Shown in pieces: positions 1-9,770 of a stretch of 64,000 nt of DNA (position 1 is the first letter of the stretch; every line of letters begins with the position of its first letter). This stretch comes from Paraburkholderia azotifigens (lineage in GTDB: Bacteria > Pseudomonadota > Gammaproteobacteria > Burkholderiales > Burkholderiaceae). Both the position numbers and the translations under genes were made by a program. The notes under the pieces are model-generated. The model was not told the origin of the DNA and made no database searches. It saw only the letters and a program-made list of their open reading frames with translations. The DNA lies in the NCBI RefSeq assembly GCF_007995085.1, contig NZ_VOQS01000005.1, positions 1 through 64,000 on the forward strand. Direction: 5' to 3'.

Positions 1-637
1 GGAGAACCACATCTGCAGCTGGATAGGCAGATTGCTGTCCAGCAGGCCGCCCATGCAGATGACCACGATCGCCAAATGGGCCGAAATGTAGCCTAGCTTT
101 GTGAGAGCACCACGTTTACCTGCAATCAGAATCTCGCCGGTGTCGGTATTGCGGTGACTAGCTTATAGCCCAACTGACGTCCGAGGCGCATCAGGACTTC
201 GGCCGTTTCAACGCCACTTAGGGCAGCTGCGCGGAACTCACTTTTGTGGTGGAACGCGCGTAAGCTCCTTCGCGGACGCGGTCCTTCCAGCTGCGCGCGT
301 CCCGGACCATCTTCGGGGCGTTGTCAATTACACAGAGTGAGACCGAAATGACAAGAAGACCAGGATCAGCATGAACCACCAGGACCCGTACGTCGTACAG
401 ATCTAGCCCGCGGAAGACGTCGGCCCAAAATGGGCCGAACTGGTTCACATAATTGACGTACGTATCCTCCTGTGTGAGGACAGTGCCGACGATGCTTGCG
501 ATCGCCAGTATCACCAGCAAAGCTATGGCAAAGCGCATCGACCTGAGAAGATCAATGGCGTGCTTGAGCTCGTATGGATTTCTACGAACTCTCAAGCAAA
601 TCTGGCCTTCGGCCGTCGGACGCTCGCTCAAGGGCAC
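1..637 (-). pseudogene. ResB/CcsB-like cytochrome c biogenesis protein, broken and cut by window edge
   Basis: ResB is a membrane protein that works with CcsA (ResC) in delivering haem to c-type cytochromes. The reading frame from 637 down to 218 shows the family N-terminus: a first membrane segment (LLRSMRFAIALLVILAIAS) followed by the periplasmic motif YVNQFGPFWADVFRGLDLYDV and then SLCVIDNAPKMVRDARSWK. It ends at a stop, and in other frames the relic continues towards position 1: AGKRGALTKLGYISAHLAIV and GGLLDSNLPIQLQMW are visible, with a stop between them and the first part. At least two frame disruptions are therefore present. It precedes, on the opposite strand, a set of decayed cytochrome genes, so it belongs to the same lost respiratory function. 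Identification is confident; loss of function is inferred from the frame breaks. Confidence 0.8.
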
Positions 638-1037
638 TCCAGATAATTGTGATTAAGACGGGTGTAAAGGATCGGTATCGCTGTCACTCCGAATGTCGGC
701 GGCAGCGGGAAATTAAACAATCTCAATTCTGATTTCTACACGAGTTTTTGGTGAGAACAAAGAGTGGCTGACTATACATGCGTATATCGAACGGTCAGGC
801 GTTATCAACTCGTCTCGCGAGCTATGTTCCCCATTGGGGCGGGCTGAGAGACCGTCGCAGCGCGCTGGCTCGCGGCATCAACGTGGTGCAACCATAAGGG
901 CATGATTCATATACCTGTGGATCGTTGAATGATGAGCGCCAAAAGTATTTAATTCCGTAGCCAACACAGGCTACGGACTGGGACGTCGCAAAGCGTACTA
1001 GATTCCGGTTATCTCGTTCACGTATAGGAGAATCCGC
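638..1037. other. Intergenic gap between divergent ResB and cytochrome P460 relics
   Basis: No coding region is recognised here. The stretch must once have held promoters for both divergent units, but I see no convincing -35/-10 pair or operator. A short purine-rich stretch (aggag) lies just before the P460 start at 1038. Confidence 0.4.
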
Positions 1038-1631
1038 ATGTTGAAGCGACTCTCAATTCAGTATTAGCGCAGTTGATTTTAGCACCGGCGCTTGGGCTGA
1101 CTCGGATGGGCAAGACCTTCCCACGGTAAAGCGGCAACTGCCGCAATACACCGCAGATGGCCAGCTTCTGCTTCCAAAGAACTTCACCAAATGGATCTAC
1201 GTCGGAAGTCCGTTGACGCCGAACGCTCTAAATGGAGGGAAGGCAAACTTCCCCGAGTACCACAACGTCTACATTGAGCCGGTTCGTACGCAATCTACAA
1301 GAAAACCGGCGAATTCCCTGAAGGGACGATTTTTGTCAAAGAACTTCAGCTGACCACGCCGCAGCAGTTTCCTGACGGTTCGAGAAATGAGCCGTCCGGT
1401 CGCGGCCTGTTCCCTGGGAAGTTCAACGGCGCCGATGTCACTGTGAAAGATTCAAAGCGTTTCGCCGCGACAGACGGTTGGGGATACTTCAACTTCAATC
1501 ACTTTGAGCCGAAGGCAAAGATGGCGAAAGTCAAGGCGAAAGAAGAATGTGCATACTGCCACATTGCCAGTGCGAAGAAGGATGACGTCTGGACGCAGTT
1601 CTATCGACTGCTCGACGATGATGGCACCTGA
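1038..1631 (+). pseudogene. Cytochrome P460 family protein, frameshifted
   Basis: Cytochrome P460-family proteins are periplasmic single-haem c-type proteins. The probable start is ATG 1038 after AGGAG, but the frame meets a stop within 11 codons, so the signal peptide region is broken. A second frame then gives QLLLPKNFTKWIYVGSPLTP and NGGKANFPEYHNVYIEP. After an indel near 1280 a third frame continues with SYAIYKKTGEFPEGTIFVKE, FPGKFNGADV and DGWGYFNF. The haem-binding motif CAYCH lies at about 1552-1566, and VWTQFYRLLDDD closes the protein. Order and motifs are those of the family, so the identification is good. Two or more frame breaks make a functional product unlikely. It lies directly upstream of the ba3-type oxidase relic and probably belonged to the same unit. 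Confidence 0.8.
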
Positions 1632-2166
1632 ACCCGAACTACAAGCCTGAGACTCAATAAGATCGTGCGCCGCGGTTATAGCCGCTAGCTAGATCCATCG
1701 GCGCATATGCTGACACCGCGCTGGTCATCGGGGTGCCTTCCGTCTTGATCAGCGCGACGAGGCAGGTGCGGGTGCGTTGCGCTCCCTGCGAATGCAATGT
1801 CTGCTTGTGCGGAGACTCGTTAGCGTTTAGTAGCTCAGTGCCGCATGATAGAAGTGGGGCCGGTGGGTACAGTTTTCGCAATAAACGGCCGGCGGATCGG
1901 CAATCGCATTGCGCGATTGCTATTAGTCACGCGAACCCGTGCCGTGGTTGGAGCGAGTCCAGTGTGGGCCGTACATAAATCTGCCGTGGTTTCGCGGGTC
2001 GGTTCGGCGAGCTCGCGATTGCGCGCAAGCAAGGACTCACACCTGGCTGGGATTTTTTCGCGCGCGCGTACCCGATCCGGATTTCGGTGTTGACGTCGCG
2101 GGTCCGTTTAAAGCTTTGCATGCTCGACATGTTCAACCCTGTCCAGAATTGCCGTGGGAAAACCAA
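1632..2166. other. Gap between cytochrome P460 relic and oxidase genes
   Basis: Several overlapping frames are open here, but none gives a protein I recognise and none has a convincing ribosome binding site. It may hold further degraded coding DNA of the respiratory block. Confidence 0.35.
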
Positions 2167-2325
2167 GTGAACCCGAAAGAAGACGACGATCAAGCCGTTG
2201 AACGAATTGTTCTCGATGGCCCGAAGGGCGCGATTGTGCTAGCAGGTACTTCGACAGCAATCGTGATCCTCATATGGATCGTATTTTACGTACTTGTTTT
2301 CCTTCCGCGTGGCGTTATCCAATGA
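2167..2325 (+). CDS. Small cytochrome c oxidase subunit IIa-like protein (ba3 type)
   Basis: A 52-residue protein starting at GTG 2167, preceded by a purine-rich GTGGGA. It has a short charged N-terminus (EDDDQAVERIVLDGPKGA) and one membrane helix (IVLAGTSTAIVILIWIVFYV) ending in LVFLPRGVIQ. One-helix subunits of this kind accompany subunits II and I of ba3-type (B-class) haem-copper oxidases, and here the relics of those two subunits follow directly. Of the oxidase genes this is the only one I find without a frame break. Because its partners are broken it is probably a leftover. The frame stays open upstream to 1939, but that extension shows no family resemblance. Confidence 0.6.
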   Translation: MNPKEDDDQAVERIVLDGPKGAIVLAGTSTAIVILIWIVFYVLVFLPRGVIQ

Positions 2326-2391
2326 GCGACAAAATCAGGGAAATCCGTCAGTCAGTATCGTCCATAAATTGAACGAAGGTGGGCGATTTTG

Positions 2392-2819
2392 ATGTCGACA
2401 ATCATGCTCATCATGATGCTGACGGTCGTCTTCACTGGATTGCATTGGGCCGATGATGCCGCCGTCCAGAGTAGAAACGATACGCATCGCATCCCTGGAA
2501 CCAATAGTGAGTTTTCTGAAAGTAACCTGGGAAGCGCCGCTTCAAAAGACGGATCTGTTATCGTCCGGGTACTGGCGCAGCAGTATTCGTTCACACCTCA
2601 ATGTATTCTTCTTCCAGCCAACACGCCTATCACTTTCAGAGCTACCAGCGCTGATGCGATCCACGGCATGCTTGTAACGGGGACTAACATCAATTCAATG
2701 ATCGAACCAGCTACATATCCACGTTTAAAACGGTGTTTCCGCAGCCAGCCGAGCATTTGATGCCTTGTCACGAATACTGCGGACGGGTCATCAGGCGAGT
2801 GGCGCGCGTCAAATCATAG
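2392..2819 (+). pseudogene. Cytochrome c oxidase subunit II (ba3 type), frameshifted
   Basis: The frame from ATG 2392 begins with a membrane helix (MSTIMLIMMLTVVFTGLHW). After a loop comes the cupredoxin fold of subunit II: VRVLAQQYSFTPQCILLPAN, PITFRATSADAIHGMLVTGT and NINSMI. The frame then shifts near 2710-2750. The CuA ligand motif (LMPCHEYCG) is found in another frame at about 2758-2790, and a further shift interrupts the GH part of the usual CGxGH motif. The protein would accept electrons from cytochrome c and pass them to subunit I. At least two indels break it, including one inside the copper site. It lies between the IIa-like gene and subunit I, the normal order for this oxidase class. 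Confidence 0.85.
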
Positions 2820-2874
2820 AGCGCGCCGCCTTTTTCGAAATGCTTAAACGAAAAGGGCGAACGGAGGCTGAACT

Positions 2875-4490
2875 GTGTTAATTAACAAGCGGCTTGTGCT
2901 TCTTCATTTCTGGCTTGCTTTCGCGAGTTTCGCTGTTGCGTTGGCGTTGGGCGCCTGGCAGATGTACGTGAGAAGTCCGCTACATCCGTGGATAAAGGAT
3001 CCGGAATTTATATCGATCCGTGTCGGCGCACGGTTCGACTATGGCGTACGTCTTCCCGACTCTCGTCGCGATGGCCCTCGGATACGCAGTCATTGAGCTT
3101 TCTCTTAAGCGAGCCATTGTCGGAGTGAAGCTGGCGTGGGTAGGCTTCGGCGCCGTTACTTTGGGCTTTGTGCTGGCCGTTATCACAATAGCGAAGGGTA
3201 CGGCTTCCGTTCTGTACACGTTCTATCCGCCGATGATCGGCAGCTCGATTTACTACATAGGCGTCGTCCTGATCGTTGTAGGGTCATGGATATGGGTTGC
3301 GCTGATGGGTGTAACCTCGCGATATGGAAGCGCGCGAATCCGGGAGTTCCCGTTCCCCTTCCGATGTTTGCCTGTGTCGCGAGCGCATACCTGTGGGGAT
3401 GGACGGCCGTCGGTGCTGCAATCGAAATCATTTTTCAGATTATTCCGGTGCTTTGGGATGGAAACACACATTGATGCCGGTCTCGCACGCGTTTCTATTC
3501 CTGGACGCTGCATGCAATTGTGTACTTCTGGCTGATGCCGCCTACATTGCGTATTACACAATCGTTCCACGTGCTATCGGCGGGAGACTTTATAGCGATT
3601 TGATGGCACGGGTATCTTTCGTAATGTTTCTGGTTGTATCAATGCCGATCGGCATACATCACCTGTTCGCCGATCCACAAGTGGGATCGGGCTTCAAATT
3701 CATGCACTCGGTCTTCACGGCATTGGTCGCAATTCCTACCTTGCTAACGGTGTTCACAATCTGTGCCTCGGTTGAGATTGCAGGGCGGCTACGGGGCGGG
3801 AAGGGAGTCATTGGTTGGTTAAAAGCCCTTCCATGGGGCAACCCATGATGCTCGCCATCAGTTTTTCGTTTGTGATGTTGGGTTTTGGAGGAGCAGGCGG
3901 ACTCATCAACATGAGTTACCAGTTAGATTCGACTATACATAACACCCAATGGGTAACGGGACACTTTCACCTCATCTTCGCCGGGGCGGTCGTGATCATG
4001 TACTTTGTGATTGCTTACGACCTGTGGCCGCAGATTACTGGGCGCGCGATCACAGACGTGCGACTGATCCGTATCCAGCTATGGCTCTGGTTCATCGGAA
4101 TCATGGTATTACAATCCCCTGGCATTTGGTGGGCATCATGGGTATGCCGCGCAGAATGGCATACTTCGACTATACGAATGGCGAAATTTCGTCTCAGGCG
4201 ATGCCTGTGATCGTATCGGTCATTGCGGAGTCATCTGTCTGGTCGCCGGTCTCCTCTTTATTTTGATTTTGGTTCGCGCCCACCGCTCGACGGTCGATCT
4301 AGTTGAGGACTACACCTTTAGTGTGCCGATTCATCGAACAGAGAGTGTGCCATCTGCGCTGAACGGCTTTCGACTTTGGCTCGCCCTGATGATCGGTCTG
4401 ACATTGTTTAACTACGGATATCCGATTGCGTCACTGATTGCCCGCCCAGACACCTCCGTGCTGGAATCCCGATCGGCCAGGGGCATTGAC
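2875..4490 (+). pseudogene. Cytochrome c oxidase subunit I (ba3 type), multiply frameshifted
   Basis: The start is probably GTG 2875, seven bases after ACGGAGG. Successive pieces in different frames rebuild a subunit I: LINKRLVLLHFWLAFASFAV, then YVFPTLVAMALGYAVIELSL, then GSSIYYIGVVLIVVGSWIWV. These are followed by MFACVASAYLWGWTAVGAA, AYIAYYTIVPRAIGGRLYSD, SMPIGIHHLFADPQVG and the haem-ligand region NTQWVTGHFHLIFAGAVVIM. The last part, VERVP-like TESVPSALNGF and LFNYGYPIASLIA, is in yet another frame and runs up to the next gene. I count at least four frame changes (about 3010-3020, 3310-3325, 3470-3540 and 4110-4260). This would be the proton-pumping, oxygen-reducing subunit and is clearly dead as written. 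No large deletion is evident, so decay is by small indels. Confidence 0.85.
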
Positions 4491-5296
4491 ATGGACGCGA
4501 AGCCAGTGTTTTCGCTGACGAACCGATGGCTGGTAGGCAGCGTGTGCGGTACCTCGCCGTCGCGGCCACCGCTGCTGCGATAGGGTTTGTCCTTCTGCCG
4601 TCGGTGCAGGGCGGCCCTCAGTTTCGAGGCATATGGAATGCGATCTGCAGCGCGGCGGGGGTATCCCGCACTGGGCGGAGAGTGAATCAATCGTCTATCC
4701 TGCTGACGGCGCGGTAAGTGCGGTTACTATAACGCCGCAGACACTTGCTCATGACGACCCTGAGGCGATGCGGCGCGGCGGGGTGCTCGCAGCACGATGC
4801 GCTGCCTGCCACAACGCATCTCAGGCCGTTGCGCCGCTTCTGGTCGGGCAAGACGCTGCATTCGTCTATAAGCAGCTTTCAGATTTTCAAAGTGGTGCGC
4901 GAACCAATGTAATAATGACCCAGATGGTCAAAGGACTATCCGAGAGAGATATGCGTGACCTCGCACACTACTTCGCTTCATCAGGCATTCGACGGGCGGC
5001 GTTGCGACGGAGGTAGTGCCGCCGATCGTCGCGCGTGGAACCCTATAAAGAATGTCGTTTCCTGTGCTGTTTGTCACGGAGGCATTGATCACAAGGCCGG
5101 AGCACCATTTTTGCAGGGTCTTTCAGCATCCTACCTGGGTGCTCAACTACATGCCTTTGCAGCAGGTCAACGACATAATGATTCCGGCGAGCAGATGCGA
5201 AATATCGCCCGGAATCTGACCGAAACAGAGATAAAGGACGCGGCGGCATACTATAGCGGGTTCACGGATTCGGAAGGACGAATATCCCAGCCCTGA
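4491..5296 (+). pseudogene. Membrane-anchored two-haem cytochrome c, frameshifted
   Basis: The gene appears to start at ATG 4491 (MDAKPVFSLTNRWLVGS). A shift follows into a membrane anchor (LAVAATAAAIGFVLLPSVQG) and GIWNAICSAAG, then another into IPHWAESESIVYPADG. The main frame carries the first haem site, RCAACHNASQAV (about 4795-4830), and YKQLSDFQSGARTN. After a further shift near 5000 comes the second site, CAVCHGGIDHKAGAPFLQG (about 5070), with AQLHAFAAGQRHNDSGEQM. This is the c4-like diheme arrangement expected of an electron donor to the adjacent ba3-type oxidase. Three or more frame breaks make it a pseudogene. It is the last gene before a strong terminator. Confidence 0.82.
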
Positions 5297-5374
5297 CACC
5301 ATCAGCACGGGCGCTGACTTTGTTATCGTGGTCAGGCAGGACGAAGTCAGTTCCCCGAGAATACCGGAGCAGCC

Positions 5375-5403
5375 AGTTCCTAGTAGACTAGGAACTGTTT
5401 TTT
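5375..5403 (+). terminator. Rho-independent terminator
   Basis: A perfect 9-bp stem, AGTTCCTAG (5375-5383) and CTAGGAACT (5388-5396), encloses the loop TAGA and is followed by G and six T residues (5398-5403). It lies about 80 bases after the cytochrome c stop and would end the cytochrome/oxidase transcript. Confidence 0.88.
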
Positions 5404-5431
5404 CGTAGTCGATTTGGTCTCGGACTCGCCC

Positions 5432-6393
5432 ATGAAAAACGCGCAGTTACGTGAGCTTCCTGTCCTGGAACGCTTTCTTGCCGCTCTGGACATCGGCGTG
5501 GCGAATTTCACGCTCTGTGACATTCGTGATGGCTGGAGCGCTCGGTTCGAGGCCTGCGCGACGGCGAGTCTGCATTACTGCATGGACGGAAGCGGTGTTT
5601 TAATAACTCAACACGGTGAACGAGTATCGCTCAGCGCGCACAGTTTCGTACTTCTGCCGCCAGGTATCGGTTACAAAATCGAGAGCGGCAAATCGTGCGC
5701 GACGCGCGAAACGAATCGCTCGCGTGTCGGTGACTGGCCTTGGCAAGAGACTGTTCCGACTGTCCAAGTCGGTGGTGGCGACAACGGTATTTCCACCGCA
5801 TGTGGGGAACTGCGTCTTGACACGACTTCGGGCAGTGACCCGTTCAAGACGTTGCGACACCCGCTCGTCGCTCAGTTCGAAGGCAAGTCAGGATTGAGAG
5901 ACCAGTTCGTTTTGCTGCTCGCGGAGTCCGCGCGTCCGGGGCTTGGCTCGCGTACCCTGGTCGAAGCGCTGCTGAAGCAGTGTCTGATCCTCGTGCTTCG
6001 GCGACAGATAGATAACGGGGGGTGGACCTGCCGTGGGCAGCCGGCGTCGCTGACAGGCGTCTCGCCCGTGCCTTAGAAGCGATCCTCGAGCGATCGGCGT
6101 CTGCCTTGTCAGTCGAGCGTCTGGCAGACATCGCCGGAATGAGCCGCTCAGCGTTCGCTGCGCAGTTCATGAAAGCGTTTGGCCAGTCGCCAATGGCGAT
6201 GCTTAAAATTGTTCGCTTGAAGAAAGCCGCGGAATTGCTGGCTACCACCAACTATCCGGTAGCAGAAGTGGCGAAAATGGTAGGTTTCTCGAGTCGAAGT
6301 AACTTCTCACTGGCGTTTAATGCCCGGCACGGCTTGGACCCGAGCACATTCCGACGTCGCCTGACATCTGTGCGAGAGCGCCTACCCGAGTAG
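5432..6393 (+). pseudogene. AraC-family transcriptional regulator with cupin sensor, frameshifted at a G run
   Basis: The first frame, from ATG 5432, encodes a cupin-type sensing domain typical of AraC regulators with a Cupin_6-like N-terminus: LPVLERFLAALDIGVANFTL, HYCMDGSGVLITQHGERVSL, SFVLLPPGIGYKIESG and PLVAQFEG. It ends at 6076. A second frame, entered near 6022, carries the DNA-binding domain with two helix-turn-helix parts: SVERLADIAGMSRSAFAAQF and YPVAEVAKMVGFSSRSNFSL. The two frames meet at a run of six G (about 6017-6022); one extra G would restore a protein of about 320 residues. Neighbours give no clear target, the porin downstream being the nearest candidate. It is probably a pseudogene; slippage at the G run or a sequence error cannot be excluded. 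Confidence 0.8.
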
Positions 6394-6771
6394 CCTCTGT
6401 AGCCGGCGAAGAGACGAGAGACGGCCGGAGGGCATCGCCGGTCGGCGGGCGCGCTTTCTCTCGACCATGGTGGGTCATCCGCATTTTCAACACCCGCCTG
6501 CCTGCCACTTTTTTGCTAGGCGTGGGCTGAAATGCACGGTGTTACTGTTGCTGCTCGTTTGAAGTACAGATATGTCTGTAGCTCGTCGCCGAGACGAAAT
6601 GGCCAAAAGGTTTCGCCGAGCAATGAAGAAGCGGGTTATTCATGGACGATGCAAAGAAGCCGGAGAAATGGGGCTAGGTGAGTGACAAAAACGAAGCCCG
6701 CAAGGAGCGGCTGACCAACTGGTTGACTGGCATGGGGAAAGCAGGTTGAAACCACACAGAGACGGTGCGAG
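6394..6771. other. Gap between AraC relic and porin gene
   Basis: No gene is recognised. This stretch must contain the porin promoter; I cannot place it with confidence. Confidence 0.4.
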
Positions 6772-7905
6772 ATGAGAAACAACGTCATAGTCACAGTGGG
6801 ATGCTTTTTCCTAAGCGCCGCGGCGAACGCACAAAGTAGCGTTACTCTATTTGGCGCGCTAGATGAAGGCGTTAATTTCACCAACAATGTTGGAGGCCAC
6901 AAAGCGTGGCAGACATCCAGCGTCGATCTTGTTATCAGTCGCTGGGGCATCAAAGGAACAGAGGATCTCGGCGGCGGACTTCACGGAGTCTTCGACCTGG
7001 AAAGCGGAATTGTTCTCGACAACGGCAGCGCATACTACGGCGGGCGTCTGTTTGGATATCAATCGTATGTAGGCCTTCAATCGGACGCCGTCGGGACACT
7101 TACAGTGGGAAGACAGTTCGACACCGTGACTGATACGATTGGGCCGATGACGGCCAATGGAAATTGGGCCGGTTATCTATTCTCTCATCCGGTAGACAAT
7201 GACAACACAGATGCGTCGTTCCATACGAATAATTCAGTAAAGTACACGAGCCCCGTCATCGCTGGCGTTAGCGTGACCGCACTCTATGGTTTTAGCAACG
7301 CTCCCGGGGGATTCGCGGAAAATCGTATGTACGGTGTTGGATTGAAATATGCGTATAAGTCGTTCACGGCGGCGGCTGTTTTCCAAGACCTCTCTTCGCC
7401 AGGGGCGAGCGCGAGCGGGACAGTGTCCTCAGATGACTACGGCTTTGTCGCGAACAATCAAAAGATATATGGAGCTGGTGTGTCCTACGGGCTCGGCGCC
7501 ACCGCGGTTGGCATCGCTTATACGCATGTACACTTGCAGCAGCCTCAGTCGTCGATATATGTAGGCTCGCTAGGCAAGGACCTCGCAAGCGTTACTTTCG
7601 ACAACGTGGAAGTCAACGTTAAATACAACTTCACTACCAGTTTGTTCGTAGGTGCGATGTACACCTATTCACACGCCAATCTCGGTCGAGATGAGTCAAA
7701 TCGTTCTCTTCATTGGAATGAAGTCGGTTTAATGGGCCAGTATTCCCTTTCAGGTCGGACAGCCCTATATGCTCAGGTGATCTATCAAAAGGTCAGTGGA
7801 ACATCCGATACGATTTTAGACAATGCATATGTGCCGGGATCCGCGGGCGTGTCCAGCAATTCTCATCAGGTTGTCGGACGGCTAGGCATCATGCACGCCT
7901 TCTAA
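6772..7905 (+). CDS. Outer-membrane porin, Gram-negative trimeric type
   Basis: A 377-residue protein of the usual Burkholderia porin length. It begins with a Sec signal peptide (MRNNVIVTVGCFFLSAAANA, cleavage likely before QSSVTLFGALDEGV). The opening strand VTLFGALDEGV and the following RWGIKGTEDLGGGLHGVFDL and GTLTVGRQFDT are family hallmarks. The protein ends in GRLGIMHAF, with the terminal phenylalanine needed for assembly by the BAM complex. It would form a 16-stranded general diffusion channel for small hydrophilic molecules. It stands alone, transcribed in the same direction as the broken AraC gene before it. The ribosome binding site is weak (GAGACGG). The frame is intact. Confidence 0.92.
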   Translation: MRNNVIVTVGCFFLSAAANAQSSVTLFGALDEGVNFTNNVGGHKAWQTSSVDLVISRWGIKGTEDLGGGLHGVFDLESGIVLDNGSAYYGGRLFGYQSYVGLQSDAVGTLTVGRQFDTVTDTIGPMTANGNWAGYLFSHPVDNDNTDASFHTNNSVKYTSPVIAGVSVTALYGFSNAPGGFAENRMYGVGLKYAYKSFTAAAVFQDLSSPGASASGTVSSDDYGFVANNQKIYGAGVSYGLGATAVGIAYTHVHLQQPQSSIYVGSLGKDLASVTFDNVEVNVKYNFTTSLFVGAMYTYSHANLGRDESNRSLHWNEVGLMGQYSLSGRTALYAQVIYQKVSGTSDTILDNAYVPGSAGVSSNSHQVVGRLGIMHAF

Positions 7906-8373
7906 TTGACCTTCCGAAACGATGAAATATGCTGCGGGAGCCGTTAAGGAAGGCGATGAACGGTAGGTGAGTACCGAACGTTACTTGAGGACGCGGTGTC
8001 GTACATGTCGGCGATACTATGTATTTCCTGCGGAGGCAATATAACTCCACTGTTCAATGGGCATTTTTTCGAGAATCGCCAGGTCATCAGTGTGACTGCC
8101 AGATTTTCTGAACTTTTCGCCGATGACCTCGCACCAACCGCCGCAAGTCGTGATTGGTGGAAGTCGTTGGTGACGGATACGAAAGGGAAGCGACGCTAGC
8201 ACCGCTGGTCCCACGCGGGGAGAGAAGAATCCGCGGATCGTTATAACACATTCGCAGTTCCTCTCTGATGATCGGGTTTTTTGCCGCCTTCCGGGCGAGG
8301 ACTGTACATCGCTAATCCTTTCCGGCGACTCATCAGAAAACCAGAATTCAATTGTCTACAGGAGAAGTTGGTT
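7906..8373. other. Gap between porin and cupin genes
   Basis: Short open frames of 60-70 codons exist on both strands, but none resembles a known family. No terminator with a T run was found after the porin. Confidence 0.4.
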
Positions 8374-8790
8374 ATGAAAATTCCATCTGTCATCGGCACC
8401 GCCTTCGCAGCGGTTGCGTTTACTGTCGCGTTGCCCGCGGTGGCGCAGGGGGTAGGCGAAACGGTCACGCCGAACTTTGATCACGGGATCCCCAACATTC
8501 CCGGCAAGTCTTTGACGGCCGTAGTCGTTGATTACGCTCCCGCCGGAGCATCGCCGGCGTACAAGCACGCGAAGTCAGCTTTTATTTATGCCTATGTCGT
8601 ATCGGGTGCTATCGAGTCGCAAGTGAACAACGGTCCGAAACGGGTCTATCACGCCGGTGAGAGCTTTTTTGAGGAGCCGGGCGCGATCCACCGCGTTAGC
8701 CGCAATGCGAGCAATACCCAGACCGCTAAGCTACTCGCGGTATTCGTTGTGGATACCGACGACAAGCCCCTGACGACCCCAGCTGAATAA
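8374..8790 (+). CDS. Secreted cupin-domain protein
   Basis: A 138-residue protein. ATG 8374 is chosen because AGGAG lies ten bases upstream and it gives a clean signal peptide (MKIPSVIGTAFAAVAFTVAL, then PAVAQGVG). The mature part is a single small cupin barrel: LTAVVVDYAPAGASPAYKHA, FIYAYVVSGAIESQVN, GESFFEEPGAIHRVSRNAS and AKLLAVFVVDTDD. The histidines in KHA and AIHRVS fit the metal-binding positions of the two cupin motifs. Proteins of this type are common as periplasmic, often uncharacterised cupins; a substrate cannot be assigned. The gene stands alone. An upstream extension to 8281 in the same frame lacks a signal peptide and is not preferred. Confidence 0.8.
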   Translation: MKIPSVIGTAFAAVAFTVALPAVAQGVGETVTPNFDHGIPNIPGKSLTAVVVDYAPAGASPAYKHAKSAFIYAYVVSGAIESQVNNGPKRVYHAGESFFEEPGAIHRVSRNASNTQTAKLLAVFVVDTDDKPLTTPAE

Positions 8791-9014
8791 TGCGCTAACT
8801 TGGTGGTGCACCAATCTGTCCATGCAGATTTTGACCGCAGGGGTAACGGTGGTCTCTGATGAGGGGCACGGCGTTGCACCGCTGCTAGTGTTGCTTTTCG
8901 CACTCCGGCGCGGCAAGCCGCCCCGAGCGGCGAGCCAGCGCTCGGGCGTCACACCTCTTTACGGCGTTGTCCAGATCCAATGGGGCATCGTTGCAGTGCC
9001 TCGGTCCGCCTTCG

Positions 9015-9290
9015 CTATGGCAAGTCGCATGCGTTGCTATCGATCCGGTCGGCCTGTCCATGGCGCGAGGACGACCACTCTTGCGCAGCAGTCACCAGAG
9101 TGCCGTTAAGAAGACTGAGTAGCGCGGATAGCCGATGGCGATCTTTTACCGACAGACCGGGGCGCAGCAGAAGCTTTTGTGTCTCGGCGGTCCAGTAGTC
9201 GCGACGGATCAGCGTCGGGCGGTGAATCAACGTCTTGACGGATCGTTCGAGCTTTGTTATTTCGTCTTCCAGAATCACCTCACTCTCCAT
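9015..9290 (-). CDS. Hypothetical small protein
   Basis: A 91-residue frame starting at ATG 9290. The first 60 residues look like a real soluble helical protein (MESEVILEDEITKLERSVKT, then GLSVKDRHRLSALLSLLNGT). The tail is arginine-rich and less convincing. I do not recognise a family. No good ribosome binding site is visible. It follows, on the same strand, a tiny membrane peptide gene and a chemoreceptor relic. Could be a remnant or a chance frame. Confidence 0.35.
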   Translation of the reverse strand: MESEVILEDEITKLERSVKTLIHRPTLIRRDYWTAETQKLLLRPGLSVKDRHRLSALLSLLNGTLVTAAQEWSSSRHGQADRIDSNACDLP

Positions 9291-9367
9291 TTGAGGACGC
9301 TAGCCGAAACGGTGCTCCATAGTCTCTTTGGGGGCCAGAAAGTGCTAGCAACGCGGCATTTTGCGAG

Positions 9368-9451
9368 TTACCAGTGCGTGACTATCAGCCACAACAGCAA
9401 GGCAGAGCCGGCAAGTATGAAGAGCCAGCCTAGCAATCGATCTAGTCGCAT
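9368..9451 (-). CDS. Possible 27-residue single-helix membrane peptide
   Basis: ATG 9451 to TAA 9368 encodes MRLDRLLGWLFILAGSALLL and then WLIVTHW: a basic N-terminus followed by one hydrophobic helix. The composition is that of a small membrane protein. There is no clear ribosome binding site, so this remains tentative. It sits between the chemoreceptor relic and the 91-residue frame, all on the minus strand. Confidence 0.3.
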   Translation of the reverse strand: MRLDRLLGWLFILAGSALLLWLIVTHW

Positions 9452-9466
9452 CGGTTTCAGTTACCG

Positions 9467-9770
9467 CTAGGTCGCGTCGCCGGTGTGCCATCTTTTTTCA
9501 CTGTGGTTCACCTCATTGGTTAGTCGGCAAATGGATACCGCGGATGCGAGGCGCTTTGCCTGGTCACCGAACGCATGAGCGGCCGCCGTCGTCTGCTCGA
9601 CGATAGCGGCATGTTTGCCCGGTGATGGCATCCATATGCGATGTGGTTTTACCTACCTCCTGCGCCACGGAACTTTGTTCACTCGAGGCGGCGGCAATCT
9701 GATAGATGATTGGATTCATTCGCTGTCGATCGCGGGGGGCGGAGCCCTCAGGCGAAAAATGTGGCGCCAT
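9467..9770 (-). pseudogene. Methyl-accepting chemotaxis protein, C-terminal relic
   Basis: Only the end of the cytoplasmic signalling domain remains. One frame gives IIYQIAAASSEQSSVAQEVG followed by KTTSHMDAIT, matching the conserved I-IAAAS-EQS-GI-QVN-A---MD--TQQ segment of Tar/Tsr-type receptors. After an indel near 9620 the adjacent frame continues with HAAIVEQTTAAAHAFGDQAK and RLASAVSICRL, the NAALVEQ-AAAA--L motif, ending at TAG 9467. Nothing upstream of 9770 shows the rest of the receptor. This is a truncated and frameshifted fragment. Confidence 0.7.

Noticed and set aside
6010..6030. Programmed frameshift in the AraC gene as the preferred explanation
   Set aside because: A run of six G could slip, but no stimulatory structure or stop context is clear and neighbouring genes are decaying, so a pseudogene is the simpler reading.
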